Shown piece by piece: positions 13,301-27,400 of a DNA stretch of 64,000 nucleotides. Each line of letters begins with the position of its first letter. The first letter of the stretch is position 1. The notes under the pieces are model-generated. The model was not told the origin of the DNA. It worked only from the letters and a program-made list of their open reading frames with translations, and did no database searches. Made by a program: the position numbers and the translations under genes. The DNA is taken from positions 9,794,223-9,858,222 of the forward strand of contig NC_134282.1 in the NCBI RefSeq assembly GCF_949628215.1, in the 5' to 3' direction. This DNA is from Phalacrocorax aristotelis. Taxonomy: Eukaryota > Chordata > Aves > Suliformes > Phalacrocoracidae.

Positions 13301-16300
13301 TAGCTTATGAAAGAAGTTGACAAATAAAGCTCAGGGGGGAGTTCTTCAATCAAAATGAACCACAAATCTAATTTGGAACCATGTGAGGTGACAGATGGTA
13401 TTCTTATTCTAACATTAGTTTTAATTTGTTGAAAATAATGAAAAATTAGAAGAAGTGCTACAAGTCAAGCAAACCAGTCTGACTTAAAAATAAAAAATTT
13501 TAAAATGCATTTGTTCTTTTTTAAAAAGTGTAGACTGTTTCTTCTCCCCAAATCAGCTTGGAGGAATAAATGTAAATTTATGGAATGTCTCAGTGTCGGC
13601 AGACAGGCTTTTTTCTTCTCCCCATCAATCTTCCTCCACAAAAAATATTGCTATAAACATCACCCGATCTCTGTGATGAGTTTGCAATATGGCAGTTCTG
13701 TGTTCTTCCTCAGAACCTTCCTGTGAAAACAGCAACAAAAAAAGTGGGGAACTCTGTTCACACACTGCCTTTGCCAGCTGGTGCAGGGAGGCGGTTAGGG
13801 ACCCGCCGAGCACACAGCAAGCTCTCCTGCCTGGGAAATTTAGACTGAAAAGACGACACGTATTAGAGAAATAAGAGATGTCCACTGAAAAAAAGTGGAT
13901 TGTGACAGTTGTTCTGTACTGAAAGTAGTTTAAACAATGCTATGTTTTTCTTCCAAAAGACATACTCCAGTTCCGAAAGAGCATCACTGAGGTGCCGGCT
14001 CAGCCCAGCAGCAGCAGGAACCCCTTCGGCTCAGCAGCAAGACACGCCAGCCAGGCAGGGCAGCTGCAGGAGCCTGCTCTGCAGACACATCTCTTTTTAT
14101 CAGTGCTGTCAGGCAAATACTGTTCACCAGCATTAAATCCACACCATTTCTACACCAAAATGTATATATAGGGTAAACTATTTGCAAATACATCCAGATG
14201 GCAGCTCACTTGCACTGTCCGTGTCTCACACAGGACACGGAGCTCATGCAACGATTTTGAGCATTTCAGTGGCAACAAAACCAAGACAATATGGCAGTTT
14301 AAGCTTCCCTCTGGACTGAGAACTACCATTTTGTTTCATTTACCCACCTCTACCTATATAGAACAGGTCAAAACTGCAGCTGTAAATGAAGACCAGTCCA
14401 TTTAAAAACTGCCTCATTCCAGGGTACAGGACTGCAGAAGCCAGGCAGCTGAGTAGCTGGAATTAAGGAACTAATGTATTTTCAGGACTGTAACCTAAAT
14501 TATTTCTCCAAACTCCCCTGTTCATTATTGCCTTTCTGCGCTCGTTACTTGTATTGCTTGGTAATTACAGGCTGTGTATCATTACTAGAATTCATCAGCA
14601 GAGATTTGACTCTGCATGTATCAGGTCATAACACCACAGCATTTATTAACCCTTCTGTCCCTCTCCCCAGGCTGGCTTGGTAGATCTCCAGCTGTTACTC
14701 ATCTTTAGTCAATATACATAAAACTGAATTGTCTGCCTCATTTCCCTCCTTGCCAGCTTTATTAAAACAGTTTGTAGAATAATAATAATAAAGAGACTAG
14801 AGACTGTGTGTTCTCCTATTTAACACACAATGCCTACTTTTATTTTTGAATCAGGGAGACGATAAATCACAATCCTTATTCTCAAAAAACTCCTCCAAGA
14901 AATAAATGTGAAGAAGTCTTTCTAAATGATCCTTTTCCTTGGGTTCTGTTTCATCAGTAGAAAAATACTTCCTTCTCAGAACAGAATTGAGGCTCTTGGT
15001 CGAAAAAATTCTGGAAACTATAAATTTGTTGTAATACAGATGAACCCCAAACAATCAATTAGAAGAGTGTAAAGAAATACAACTCACATCTAGTAACTAC
15101 ATTTCTTTTCTGAACTCATCACTCATCCTCGCCAGGGACTGGGTGCATGGGGGTTGCTAAACATAGCAGCAGCAGCGCTGCCCCTCACCACTGTATGTAC
15201 ACATCTTGGTTTCACACAGGCGCTTTTAAAAAAAATTTCAGCATTTGAGCTCTTTCACGTCTGCATAATATGAATATTTCATAGCATTCAACCAAAATGA
15301 CAAAAGATAAGAAGTGGAAATAAATAGAATCCTTTTCATGTGTGATTAGGCTAGAGTTTACATTGCTGGAAAGAGGGACATAATATTTTTAACTGAAAGG
15401 CATGGAGTTTGTATTGATGGTCCTCCATCTTGAGTAATTACGCCCATGATGGAAAGTTGCATGCACATCTAAAATTCAAATAGTACTCAGCTGGAAAAAA
15501 AAAAAATCCCAAATAGAAATGTAGTTGGAAGTTAGTTAAAATTACTACGTTGAAGACTGAAAACAACCTATTGTGTAAAGACAAATCAAATATCATGACA
15601 GCCTGACTTCTCAACAGGACTTTGTGGTTCAGCAGCTTCACAGTTTGCATTGTGAAGTTCATCAGTATCAATTAATCTTTGTTCACATCAGGCATCCTGT
15701 TTGCATCCCTATACCCGGAATACCTGAGGGGAGAAAGGGGAGGGGCTATAAATGCCAGGTGGATTTCAGTACAAAAATTCTTTCTTCCATTCATACCCAG
15801 TGAAAACAAGAAATGATGGAGGACAGAAAAACTCCCACCTGTATCAACAGAGGCAAATTCTTTTTCCATTCCCATGGAAAATGTAGTGACCCAAAGAATA
15901 CGTTCACAGACTTCCCAGGAGTGGGGGCTGTCCATCTGATTAGAGACACTGACGAAAGTGCTTGGCCTTTAACAAAAAGATCTTTTTAATTCACTTAGAA
16001 GAGAGCTGTAGGTTGTATAACAGTAAGAATGAGGCAATACGGTGATCTGGGCAATGCAAAAATGTATCTTCTGTATATTTCATCTCCAGGACTTGGGAAA
16101 TAACTTTGCACAATATATAAAATTCAGTGTGTAAAACACTAATCTTGAAGATTTTTTCTATTAAAGATGAGTATAAGAAGTATCCTAACATAGATATAAC
16201 CTGCTCACCTGTGATTGCAGATGAAGATAGATGCCAGCCCAACAGCCTGTTGAACACAGGACAAGTAATTTAAGCTTTTTAAGAGTTTGCTGTGGGTCAC

Positions 16301-19300
16301 ATGCTGCAGCATATGTCTAAGAACCAGAAGCATCATCATAAATCCTTTTTCTCATTCTCAGTAACAGCCTTTCAAACTCTTCCATCAGGTTGAGAAAAAT
16401 ACAAGTACAGTATCTCCAGCCTACACATGGAGCGACGGCTGCTGGAGAAATCTGCACTCTGTCCTTGCACTTGAAGAGTGCTTTTGCGTTAGGTGGCGGT
16501 GGGGTCTGGAAATTAATTGCCCTGTCCTGGTTGGTGGGCATTTGATCATTTTCAGCTTGGAAAGATGAGCTAAAAATGCTCCCTTCCAACATTCAATTAG
16601 GAGAGCTATTTGGTGTCAAAGTGCTGAGGGAATTTAGTGGGACCAGTTGTTGCTTCTTTATGCATAATTCTGAATTTGCTGCTCTAATGAGCCCTCCTCT
16701 ATATCCTTTGTGATTGTCACTCATCTTGGTGAAAATGACTTGGCCTGACAAATCCTGTTAAGCCTCAGAAATTAAATGAGATATGAAAATGCTTGAGTAC
16801 ACATCCGTAGCTCCACATACTGTTCTGATCAGCAGTGTTAGTTAAGCAAGCTTGGAGGAAAGCCAGTAAACCTAGAGCTATCAAACAGGATCACCAGAAA
16901 CAATTAACTGGGCCTGAGAATAACAGGTGCTTCCAACTCCTTAGGATCACACCAAAACAGAGAGGATAGAAACAATTAGCAAAGATACAAGCTAATTACT
17001 CTGAGCCATCCAGGTCTATTCTAGGTGGAGCACACAGTTCCCCCACAGTGGAGGAGTGCAGGAAGCCTTAAATACGGAGTTGCAGGAAAAAGTGAAGCTT
17101 ACCCCGCAGCAATGCAGCGTGGCAGGAGCACACAGTGCTGCACCCTTCACCAGCCACAGTGCTGACAGCAGCAGCATGCAGGGGCTGGAGGGCCTTGGGA
17201 AAACAAAGAGCTATGGTGGTTTGACTACTGACCCACAGAGCAGAGAACATTTGATTCGTTTATTCTTCAGATGTAATTGACAGGTAAGAGGGAAAGGTGT
17301 TGTACCGTTCCAGAGGCTGTTTAGATTCCTTAGCTCTACCCTACCAAATCCTTTTCAATATAGGCTGTTAGCAGGAGTGCTATCCCACCTTCATCTTCCA
17401 CTGGCCAGCTGCAAAAAGAAAATTTTTAAAAAATACATTATTTAGGGGGAAAAAAAAAAAAGTACTGGACTGGGAGGCCTGTGGGATTGTCCTGTCTGTG
17501 ACAAAGTAGGGCAAGAAAAGTTGGGGTTGAGGGGGAACATTTGGACAAGCTTTTGGATTCAAGACCTTTCTTCAGATCTCCCAAACCAAATCATGCTTCC
17601 AGAAATTAATTCTGACAGCTATATTTTTAATAATTTATTGAAACCAAAAGATCTCTAGTAGTATAAATAGTAACTTTTTGATGCCCCTATTTTTTTGTAT
17701 TTTTGACTACTTAGTAGTAAACTAAGTTATCTAAAGGAAAACACAAGGGAAAGTTGAATTCTGTAGTATTGGTTTTAAAGCTGGAAAATAAAAACTGACC
17801 ATTGAATATTTTCTTGCATATAGTAAGTAGATAAAGAGCACAAACACCATGAGGATATGTAGCAATTCACCTTTAGGGCCAAACCAAGATCAACAGAAAC
17901 TATAACATGCTCAAGGAAACCTCTGGGACAACCCATCTGGAGGCTGGTAGAGAACAGACTGAGAGTGAGACTCCCGAAACCCAAGACGTGCCTGCTTCCA
18001 GCTGTCCGTACCATGGTCACTGCTGGCAGCCTCAGAGTGACCAAGGGAGGCCAGATTACTCCGGGAAGACAACCATGTTGAATGGAAAGCTCATTTGTCT
18101 CAGTGTTTTCCTCTGTTCGATACCCCCTATAGCCTTTGAAAATATTCCCCTTTGAGTCAGAAAGCCAGTCTGCTCCTGCTGGGCTCATAGGGTGAGAATT
18201 CCCAGCCATAGCACCTCTTTCCATTATTTCCACGCAAGAGCTCCCACTTCCCTGTCCCAGGTGCCAGATTTTATCTGCTCCCATTTAGGAACTACCCTGC
18301 TAGTAGCTCTTTTCCATTTCACTCGAGTTAAGAAAATAGACTTTCAAGGCTGTTGTGCAGCATTACTGGGTTAAAGATAGTCAAAACAGTAAGGGAGGCG
18401 GCTTCCAGCGGGTGCACTAGGAGGGTATGCAGCTGCAAGACGCTGCTGTCTGCAGACAGAATTCAAAGGCAGTTTTAAAGGTCATGCAAATCAACAGTGA
18501 CGTGGTCCTCCTCTGCAGCTCCGGCATGTGATTCTCATATGATTTTAGTGATTTGATGTGGGGAGTGAAGACAAGTCAGCATTTAAACCAAAGCAGAACC
18601 ACTGCATCAGTCAAAAACACTAACCACCAGAAAACCGACTGTCCCGATTCACCTGCTCTGGAACAGCCTTACTGTGCAACTGCAAGAAAAGCAACCATCT
18701 CACCCATTTTGTAGCATTATTCTTTTTTTTAAATACTGGTAGCTCCACAGACTCAAGTTTTCACTAAGTGCAGCTACAGAGGTATACAAATACTTTATCC
18801 TTACAGGGTGTAGCTCTCACTGTCCTTACCAATAACCCATCACTGCTAAGCTCTGCAGGCAGGTTTCTATGTCAGGATGTACATGCACTCATGCAGCCTG
18901 CAAACAGCTGTCCAGAGAAGAGGTTACAGCCCTTCGCTCCCCATGAGCCCCCATGGCTGTGCTGGCTGCCACTGCAGAGGTGTACTTTGACGGGGAGATT
19001 AGGAGAGCTCGTAAAAGCAGCTCAGCTGGGAGATGACAGAGGGTGACCCTGTGCAGCACCAGGGCAGAGAATGTGGCAGGTTCACCAGAGCAGCCAAACT
19101 TGGAGCAGATCTGAATTACCATGCGGGCACCCTGGAACGAGGGTGAGTGGCAGAGTGCACTGCTGCACAGCCTACCAGGCATCTGGTCACACTTTGAAAT
19201 CTGTCTAGAACTGGATATCAGTACCTGCATCTGTCAGACCAGAAGCTGCTCTCCAGCTCCTACCAATTCACAGGCTGAGTCACAAACCCTTTTCAATACC

Positions 19301-20440
19301 AAATGCCATATTTGCACACCTAACTACCTGGTCCACTCGGGTGACCAAGAGACATTTATGGAAATCCATTTGATGCATGAATTCAGAGGCATCCCTGAAA
19401 AGTAGCACAAAGAATGCAAAACTGGGAAATAACTTCATAATTCAGTCTGACAAAATAAACTTATAGCTCAGCATTATCCTTACAGTGATTTGCCCAACTT
19501 CACCCATATTTAACCCAACTTCCTCCTCAGCACATTGTGCCGGGTGAATCACTGCTGACTCGTGTCCAAGTCAGATATTTTACTGCAGTTTCATCCACAT
19601 GAAATTCATCCAGCTGCAGAGAGCTGTTGCATACTCAAGACTGCTAGCAGTGCAAGAGTAAGCCACGTTTGATGCACTATAGTATGAATGTCAAACATTT
19701 GTCACGTGCAATCTCTGCATTTCTGTGCTTTGAGTGGAATTAGGGGATTTTGTATTCCATACTGAAGAGTAAGCACTGAACACTGCGGTTATAGTAACGT
19801 AATACATATTTGTTTGAAAAACAACAGCATTTTTCCACATCATTCCTATGAGAAAAGAGGAGAAAGAACATAGGACGAGGCTACTTCTACAGTTGCTGAC
19901 AGCAGTACTCAGATGCTCCTACGTGGTTTTTTTTGCTGCTCCAATACCACTTGCACACCAGTAAGCACAGCCTCTAACGTTAAGCTTTGCTCATGGACAG
20001 CTCACTTTCTTACTTGTATGAGCATATATCCTTCTCCAGAACTTGATTTCAGCCCAAGGTAAGTCTTCAGATGATAGAAAGCCCATTTCTTGTAGTTCAC
20101 AAGAGCAGCACTATGTGACTAACTCTAACAACAGCCAGATTGCATAGGCAAAGTTAACAGAATTCCCCTTTGTCTGCATAAATACAAACTAATCTAAAAA
20201 AAATAAAAACCAGAAATCGAAATATTCCCAAACGAGCCTCACTCTCTCCCTCCCACAGAAATAAACTCCTCATGAATAATACAATCTTTAAGATCAACAA
20301 TCCTATTTGCTGCCAGAACAACCCATTTCATGCAAACAAGCCTCTTTCCTTGAGAGCATATGCAGTACATTTAGTGCACTGTTATATATATATGCATATA
20401 GAAAAATAAATGTATGTCTTTATAACGTACACAATAAACA
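10346..20440. other. 10 kb non-coding stretch
   Basis: No recognisable exon, RNA gene or transposon. The longest open frame is 169 codons on the minus strand (17775-18284) with no family resemblance. Minor features are an AAT triplet run (about 14777-14792), an A run near 17447-17460 and a TA-rich stretch near 20382-20400. Around 12290-12420 there is an AT-rich patch with several TAAT/ATTA cores (ctaattac, ctaataaaa, ctaattagc) that could be a conserved regulatory element. Confidence 0.5.
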
Positions 20441-21402
20441 ATCATAGAATCATAGAATAATTAAGGTTGGAAAAGACCTCTAAGATCATCAAGTCCAACT
20501 GTCAACCCAACAACCCTGTGCCTCCTAAACCATGCCCTGAAGTGCCATGTCTACACATTTTTTTAACACTCCCAGGGATGGTGACTCCACCACCTCTCTG
20601 GGCAGCCTGTTCCAATGCCTGACCACTCTTGCAGTAAAGAAATTTTTCCTAACATCCAATCTAAACCTCCCCTGACACAGCTTGAGGCCATTTCCTCTCA
20701 TCCTATCACTACTGACTTGGGAGAAGAGACCAACACCCACCTCACTACAACCCCCTTTCAGGTAGTTGTAGAAAGCAATAAGGTCTCCCCTCAGCCTCCT
20801 CTTCTCCAGGCTAACCACCCCCAGCTCCCTCAACCTCTCCTCATCACACTTGTTCTGCAGACCCTTCACCAGCTCCATTGCCCTTCTCTGGACACGCTCC
20901 AGCACCTCAATGTCCTTCTTGTACTGAGGGGCCCAAAACTGAACCCAGCATTCGAGGTGCGGCCTCTCCAGTGCCGAGTACAGGGGCACCGTCACTGCCC
21001 TGCTCCTGCTGGCCACAGTATTCCTGACACAAGCCAGGATGCTGTTGGCCACCTTGGCCACCTGGGCACACTGCTGGCTCATGCTCAGCCAGCTGTCAGC
21101 CAGCACCCCCAGGTCCTTTTCCTCCAGGCAGCTCTCCAGCCACTCCTCCCCAAGGCTGTAGCGTTGCATGGGCTTGTTGTGACCCAAGGTGTAGGACCCG
21201 GCTCTTGGCGTTGTTAAACCTCATACAACTGGCCTCGGCCCATCGATCCAGCCTGTCCAGGTCCCTCTGCAGAGCCTTCCTACCCTTGAGCAGATCAGCA
21301 TTCCCACCCAATTTGGTGTCATCTGCAAACTTACTGAGGGTGCACTTGATCCCCTCATCCAGATCATTGATAAAGTTATTAAACAGAACTGGCCCCAATA
21401 CA
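20441..21402 (-). mobile_element. CR1 LINE, 5'-truncated copy with RT C-terminal part
   Basis: This is the largest transposon copy in the window. Its 3' end lies at low coordinates and ends in ATTCTATGATT octamers (plus-strand atcatagaatcatagaat at 20441). Translation of the minus strand gives the C-terminal part of CR1 ORF2: LGPVLF, NDLDEGI and the reverse-transcriptase catalytic motif FADDTKLGG, followed by the usual CR1 tail domain ([30 protein letters not shown]). The reading frame is broken once, near 21185, so that 21419-21096 and 21187-20525 are open in different frames. The 5' end is lost, as in most CR1 copies. It is a dead insertion of a fairly young subfamily, closely related to the copy at 52.9 kb. 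Confidence 0.95.
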
Positions 21403-24400
21403 TACATACTTAAATACAAGATCCCCGGACATCCAATACAGCTACATTTTCAAGCCACAGTGACATGCTCAGCGCACACCTCAGTGACCTAGCAGTCAAC
21501 ATGCAACTCAGGCAAAATCTCCTTTCCTGCAGTGGCTATGCATATTACAAACAGAATTAAAAAATTTAAAGTTGTTTTGAATGCAGCTGCTGACAGGAGA
21601 GACAGACCTTGCCACAGCAAGGTAATGGGCTCCAAGGAGACAACACTTACATGTTTCTCTTGAAAAGGAAGAATTCAACATGTGAATATGTTCAGTCATT
21701 GGAGATGAGGCTCATCAGTGCCCTGCGGCCATCTCTACCCCTCTGAAACTGGTAGCATGTGTGCAGGCAGGATCTACAGGAGATGTAAGCCTGATGCCCA
21801 GATTCCTGCCACACTCTCCCTCACTATAACCGGTGAAACAGAAAAAATGGGCAGAGCTGGAGAAAGGCAGAAGAGTAAAGAACAAGAGGTTGATCAAAAA
21901 ATTGCATCAATGCATCACTACTTCTGCTTTAAATAGCAAGTAGTCGTTTGTACCCGGAGTATAGTAAAGAAATCAAAAGGCTGCTCTAACTCAACAGTTG
22001 ACGTTCCAGATGTGATACAGACCTTATTTACCCAGATGCTGTGCCAGCATGATTACATCAGCTAAAGTTAAAAGCAGTACAGGAAGCTGAACTGTCAGGT
22101 ACAGTCACTGGTAAGAAGTCAGCACAGTGCACCTGGCAGGAACCCTGGTGCAGAGGGTGCATACCCTCTCTCACTGTGGGCAATTACTGTTGTTTTATGT
22201 GACTCTCCCTACCCTTTTATCCCGTCTGGGCTCACATCTACTAGGTACACAATCAATAGCTACACCATCCCAGCACATCCCTGTAAGCAGCACGGAGGGC
22301 ACTCGAGGCGGCTGCCCAGCTTGAACTTTAGCGGTGTTTAAGCAAGACCTTTCTGACTATTTGCAGATGGTAAAGTTGTAAGGATAACCTTTAACACTGG
22401 ACACACATAAAATGCTTCTCTGGTACTTCCATGGTGGCCTCTGCACTTTGTACCACACAGCAGCTCATAACACACACGTAAACCTGAAAATAACACATGT
22501 AAGCCCGGACCCTACAAACACAGCTATGCTGGATGTAGAGCACCAGCCAGGCAAAACAATCAGTACACAGCAATCCTACTACAGGAGAGAGGGAAATCTG
22601 ACAGAGTTCAGCCAGACAGGTTGTTCATTCATTGCACTTTTAGCAATAAATCAGAAAAGCAGCTGAAGCAAGCTTGCAGTGGTCTCCTTTCCACCACTCC
22701 TGTTTTGAGAAAGCAGCATTTCTCCTGGAAAAGAGAAGCCTTGCTCTTTACTGATGACTAACATGCTTAACATCACATGAAACCATCGTTCTTGCCTTGA
22801 TCTCAGGGCCCCATTTCTGACACTGCTGTAGCAGCAAGTGAAGTGCAAGAACAGCAGCGTGCATCAGTACTCGCGGCAAGACAGGAAACCTCCAGCAGAT
22901 CCACCCTTCCTTCCTGCGGTCCCCAGCCAAGTCCCACACCCCAGGCAGAGGCAGCTCACTCAGCACCAAGAAAGCTGAAACAAGCATTCTGCAACTAAAT
23001 TTAGAGTTTCTCATGTAACACAACCATTTCGCAGAATCTCTGAAAAGCTACCTTGGTTGTAAGTCAAAGCATGAGACAACACATGGTAGGAAACACACCC
23101 AGATTTTTCCTTTTCATCACATTTATCTAATTCTGGACTTTACCTTGACCTTAAGGAAATGAAAGGAGCCCAAATGTACACAAATCTTGTTCGGACCCAT
23201 GAAAGCCATTATTTATTTAGTTAGTTATTTGCAAAGAATAACCAACCTCTGAAACCACAAACTGCTGTCTGAACATTACAACGTATTGAAAGCTGGAGAC
23301 TGGTAAAGCTGACATGGCAAATGATAGATCTTAGGACAACATCTGGTACCCCGGAAGCAGGGGGAGTTTTTGCTGAAAAGAACCCAGATCCACACTTTTA
23401 ACTTTGTCATCTTTTAACTCTTTTTTCTCTTACAAAGGTAAACAAAAAGGCAGCACAACCCTCCCTGCACGTTACTTCTAGCAAGCAAAATATTCCTTTG
23501 ACATACTTAACAGTGACCAAGCTTTTTTCTTCATAAATAATGTTGCATTTTTTAAACTACAAAAAGCAAACCATCCCCAGGAGCCATTTCTCCACACGCT
23601 GGGTAAGTGATGGTGTTTGGGTGTTTCCTATTGACAGACCCAGTTCAAACAGGACTGACTTGTCAGGGGCCTTTATTCACAGCCACCTTCCTTCGCACCC
23701 TGCTAAGCAAAAGCAGCATTTACACAAAGTGGCTAGAAAGTGTTTGTTCTTTCTGCCAGTAATTAAAAAAACCCACCCTAAAACAACCCCCACACAACAA
23801 AAAACCCCTCTGGCTGTATTGTATGGCAGAGTACACAGTTCTAGGCCATGAGACTGAATTGAATCATTAAATACAGCTTGGTGCTCTTTAACCCAGTTGG
23901 GCTGTTGGCAGCAAAGGAAACAAGAGGTTCTGCATGCATGGCAAATTGGCAAGGTTTTCATTCCCACTCTTTAAAATTTCTCTTTTCTTTACAATGGTAT
24001 CATTTAGGGGCTATTTTTATTCAAATCCCTGATGAGACCGATTCAGGTCTATAAAGACCGATTTGAAATTCTTTAGCTCAGCAGGAGTATTACAGGCAAA
24101 AGTAAACTAGCTACAAGGGTATATTTTTCTTGGCTATTTTCTCCACTGCTATTCGTATTTACAGGCGGACTGAAAAGTCACATCTTTTTCCAGGCTGATT
24201 TGCTACATAATCTAAAAAACAAATCTCAGAGTTGCCACATTTAGGCATACTCCAAACTCCCAACATCTGACAGACACAGACAAAGACAAAATCAGTCAGA
24301 ACAACAGCAACACCACTTGAATATCTGGAGCAGTCAGAGAGGAAGGTAACGCAAGCCAGCTTTTTTCTCCCCCATTTATCCCCGTCCAGCCTAACCAGCA

Positions 24401-27400
24401 GCTGAAACAGTATGAACCATGCCAACAACATATCAGTAAATTGTGAGGAGCGATGCTGTGCTGCCAGCTCACCCTCGTCCTGGCCATGCAACACGCAGCT
24501 GATGCCGTGACATCCTTCATGAGAGGCACAGTTGGGGTGGGACGGGGCCACAAGACTGGCTCCCCCGGTGCCACCAGGCGCCTGCCCTTGGCCAGGAGCA
24601 GCGGCTAGCACATGGTGCCGGACAGCTTGCCAGGGGGACATGCAGCAGCAACAGGATGCAACAGCCCAATGTCACTTCATTTTTTGATGTTGATGGCCAC
24701 TTAAGAAGTGCCTAACTGATGTCAACCATTTAAGATTTATTTGCATTAGAGGCAGCATACTATAACTTCTTCTGGGACTGACCTCAGAGTAAGATGCCCT
24801 ACAGCACATTCGGTGATCCAGCAAGGCAGAAAGTCTTTTCTGCACTGTTACCATTTGCAGGCAGACCTGGTGCTGCTGTGCTGATCCCTGCAGAGGAGGA
24901 GTGTGCAGAACATTAAATGATACTTCATAAATTATTTTAATGGGAAATTATTTCTACAGCCAGTAGGATGAAGCTGTGAGAAACATCTACAGAAGCTACT
25001 GTGTTAGGATGCCTAAGGCCTTCCAGTAACAGAAAACTAGTGGATAGAGGATCATTTCTCCATTCCTACCCAAGACATGAGTCTTCCATTAGCAGATGAA
25101 CTACTCAGAGGACCGCAGAAATTATTCTTAGTTCTATCAAAACCAGACTTTACTTACATAATCTTTTTTATTAGAGGGAATATCAGTATTTTACTTCAAT
25201 TCCACATCCTTCAGCTTCTCATGTCTTTTTAGCCTCATGCCAGTTGTCAGTCATACTGGTATCTGCAGAGATAGAGGCAGCATAGGTCTCCTCTTTACAT
25301 CCTGAAGCTCCCTGTCTATTCTCTACCTGTGTCAGCCCCAGTGGGAAGGCATCCCATCACCATGCACTTGGTCATCGCATGTGGAAGGATGCAACAGGTA
25401 TTTCAGTTTTAAGGGCTGGTTTTAGAAGAGCTGTCCTTGGCCCTTGCCCTTCTGTCAACTCAAATGTGGCTCTGGACAGTTGGCAGCACACAGAAGTCAG
25501 TGAAACTCTCACACTGCAAAGCCTACCACATAGCAGTCCTCATGGTTAAGTTTTACAAAAGCTAAGTTTGACAATTCCAAGCAGGTAGAGCTGATGCTGC
25601 TCAAAAGTGCCGAATTCCCCCACAAGCTCACGTTCAGGGAATTACAGACAGTTGCTATCTATCAGAATTTTTAAAAAAGGGAAGAAGATATCACAGATAA
25701 AAAAGAGAGGTGGAAAGGGGTAAAAATTTGTAACTGTCAGTCACATGCACTGCAGGAAACAGAAAACATTGCAGCAGGTGCTTTGTCCAGAGATGTCACA
25801 GAGTGGGAGGACCCAGCACTAAAATTAGGCTCTGCTTCCAAGTTGCTGCTAGTCTGCAGAAATACAGAAGGTGGTCCAACTCTCCTTTCCAGAAAACAAA
25901 TGTGTCCCTGTTGCTGACAAGTTACCTGCAGCAGGAGCTGGAGTGTAGGGAGCTACGAATGAAGGACAGACAACAGAATAACATCCACCTCTTCCTTTGC
26001 TCCAGATGGGTGCCAATGGACAAGGAGGTATTGGGGCTTCAGAGAAGCCTTTCTTTAGTTCTTACTGTCACATTTGGTGATATACTTTCTGGTTCTCCTG
26101 AAGAGAATAAAAATGGTACAATGACCAGTGTAAAAACTAATATAAGCACTGGAGGACTCAAAGGCCATGATACAGAATCCCTGACAAAAGTTGCTACTTT
26201 AAAATCAAAAGCTCATCAGCCATTTCAGCACATGCAGATTGCATTTCTGCCAAGTCTCATGTATTCTTAAGTAGGAGAATATTGTCTTAAATAATTCAAC
26301 CTTCGTGATCTGCCAGTCTGATTAAAAACATTGAAAACAATGTTATACTGCTCTCTGAAAGACATTAACAGCTGTCTCTTGTCATTGCAGAAAGACTGGG
26401 ATTTACATATCAAATCCTAAACTCAAATCTAAAATTTTAGGCCTTAAGTCAAATAAAAATATAAAAAAAGGAGGAGAGGGCTTACAATGACAAAAACACT
26501 TATCTTGCAATATTTTGATCATTCACAATTTGGAAGGCATGTGAAACAAATTAATGGGAGTGTCCTGTTTTGGAATAAATTACCATGGCGATGATACCCT
26601 TCGCAGCATTCCCAGAAGCTGCCATCACTGCCTCATCTTTCCTATAAGCAAACTTCACATAACTGCAGCTATATCACATTATCTGTAGGGTAAATTTAAG
26701 CAAAACCTTAAGCCAACTTCAACAGTATTACACCAGAAACCAGCCTGTCTCTTAAGAGTCAGACCCCAGCTGTAAACCAGTATACGTCTGCTTTCATAAC
26801 GGATACGTTCAGATTAGCTCAGAATACGACCTTCCAGCTTGTTCTACCCAAAATAAGTTAAGCGACAATTGAGGAACACCATGAAACAAGCAGCAAAAAA
26901 TCCTTTTAGAAGTATGGCGCTTCTGATAAAAATCCAAATGCAAAACCTATAAACAAAAAATGCTAAATTGGTCTTTATGAATTGGTTAGTTACCATAGCC
27001 TTGATCACCTAGCATCATCTGATAGGAGCTGCATATGAATTAAATTTCTGCTGCATAGCACTCTCAATAGAGAGAGCGCATATATACCTAGTTATGCATA
27101 TAAAGCAGCAATTTCTGATTTATTATGCATAGCTCCTAGATGACTGCCAAGTCACCAAAATATAGTATATATTGTATAGGTGCAGTCTGAACAAAGAACC
27201 TGTATACATTCACAATATGCAAGCCTTTTTCACCCACCCAGTATATGTCTTCTATAAAATCAAACTCCTTTCTGTTTTCTATCAAAGGAAGACTGTCACC
27301 AGCAGAAGTAATAAATCATATTCCTGCCTTATGCTGAGGAAATCTCTATGTGACTTAAATGGCCCCAGAGTAGGCCCCTTTTATACCAACTCAAGTTACT

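Noticed and set aside
17775-18284. 169-codon minus-strand open frame as a gene
   Set aside because: No recognisable domain or homologue, a mixed-complexity peptide and no supporting splice or promoter signals. It could be chance or an unknown repeat.
20615-21217. 200-codon plus-strand frame
   Set aside because: It is antisense to the CR1 ORF2 remnant, whose minus-strand translation shows the genuine family motifs.
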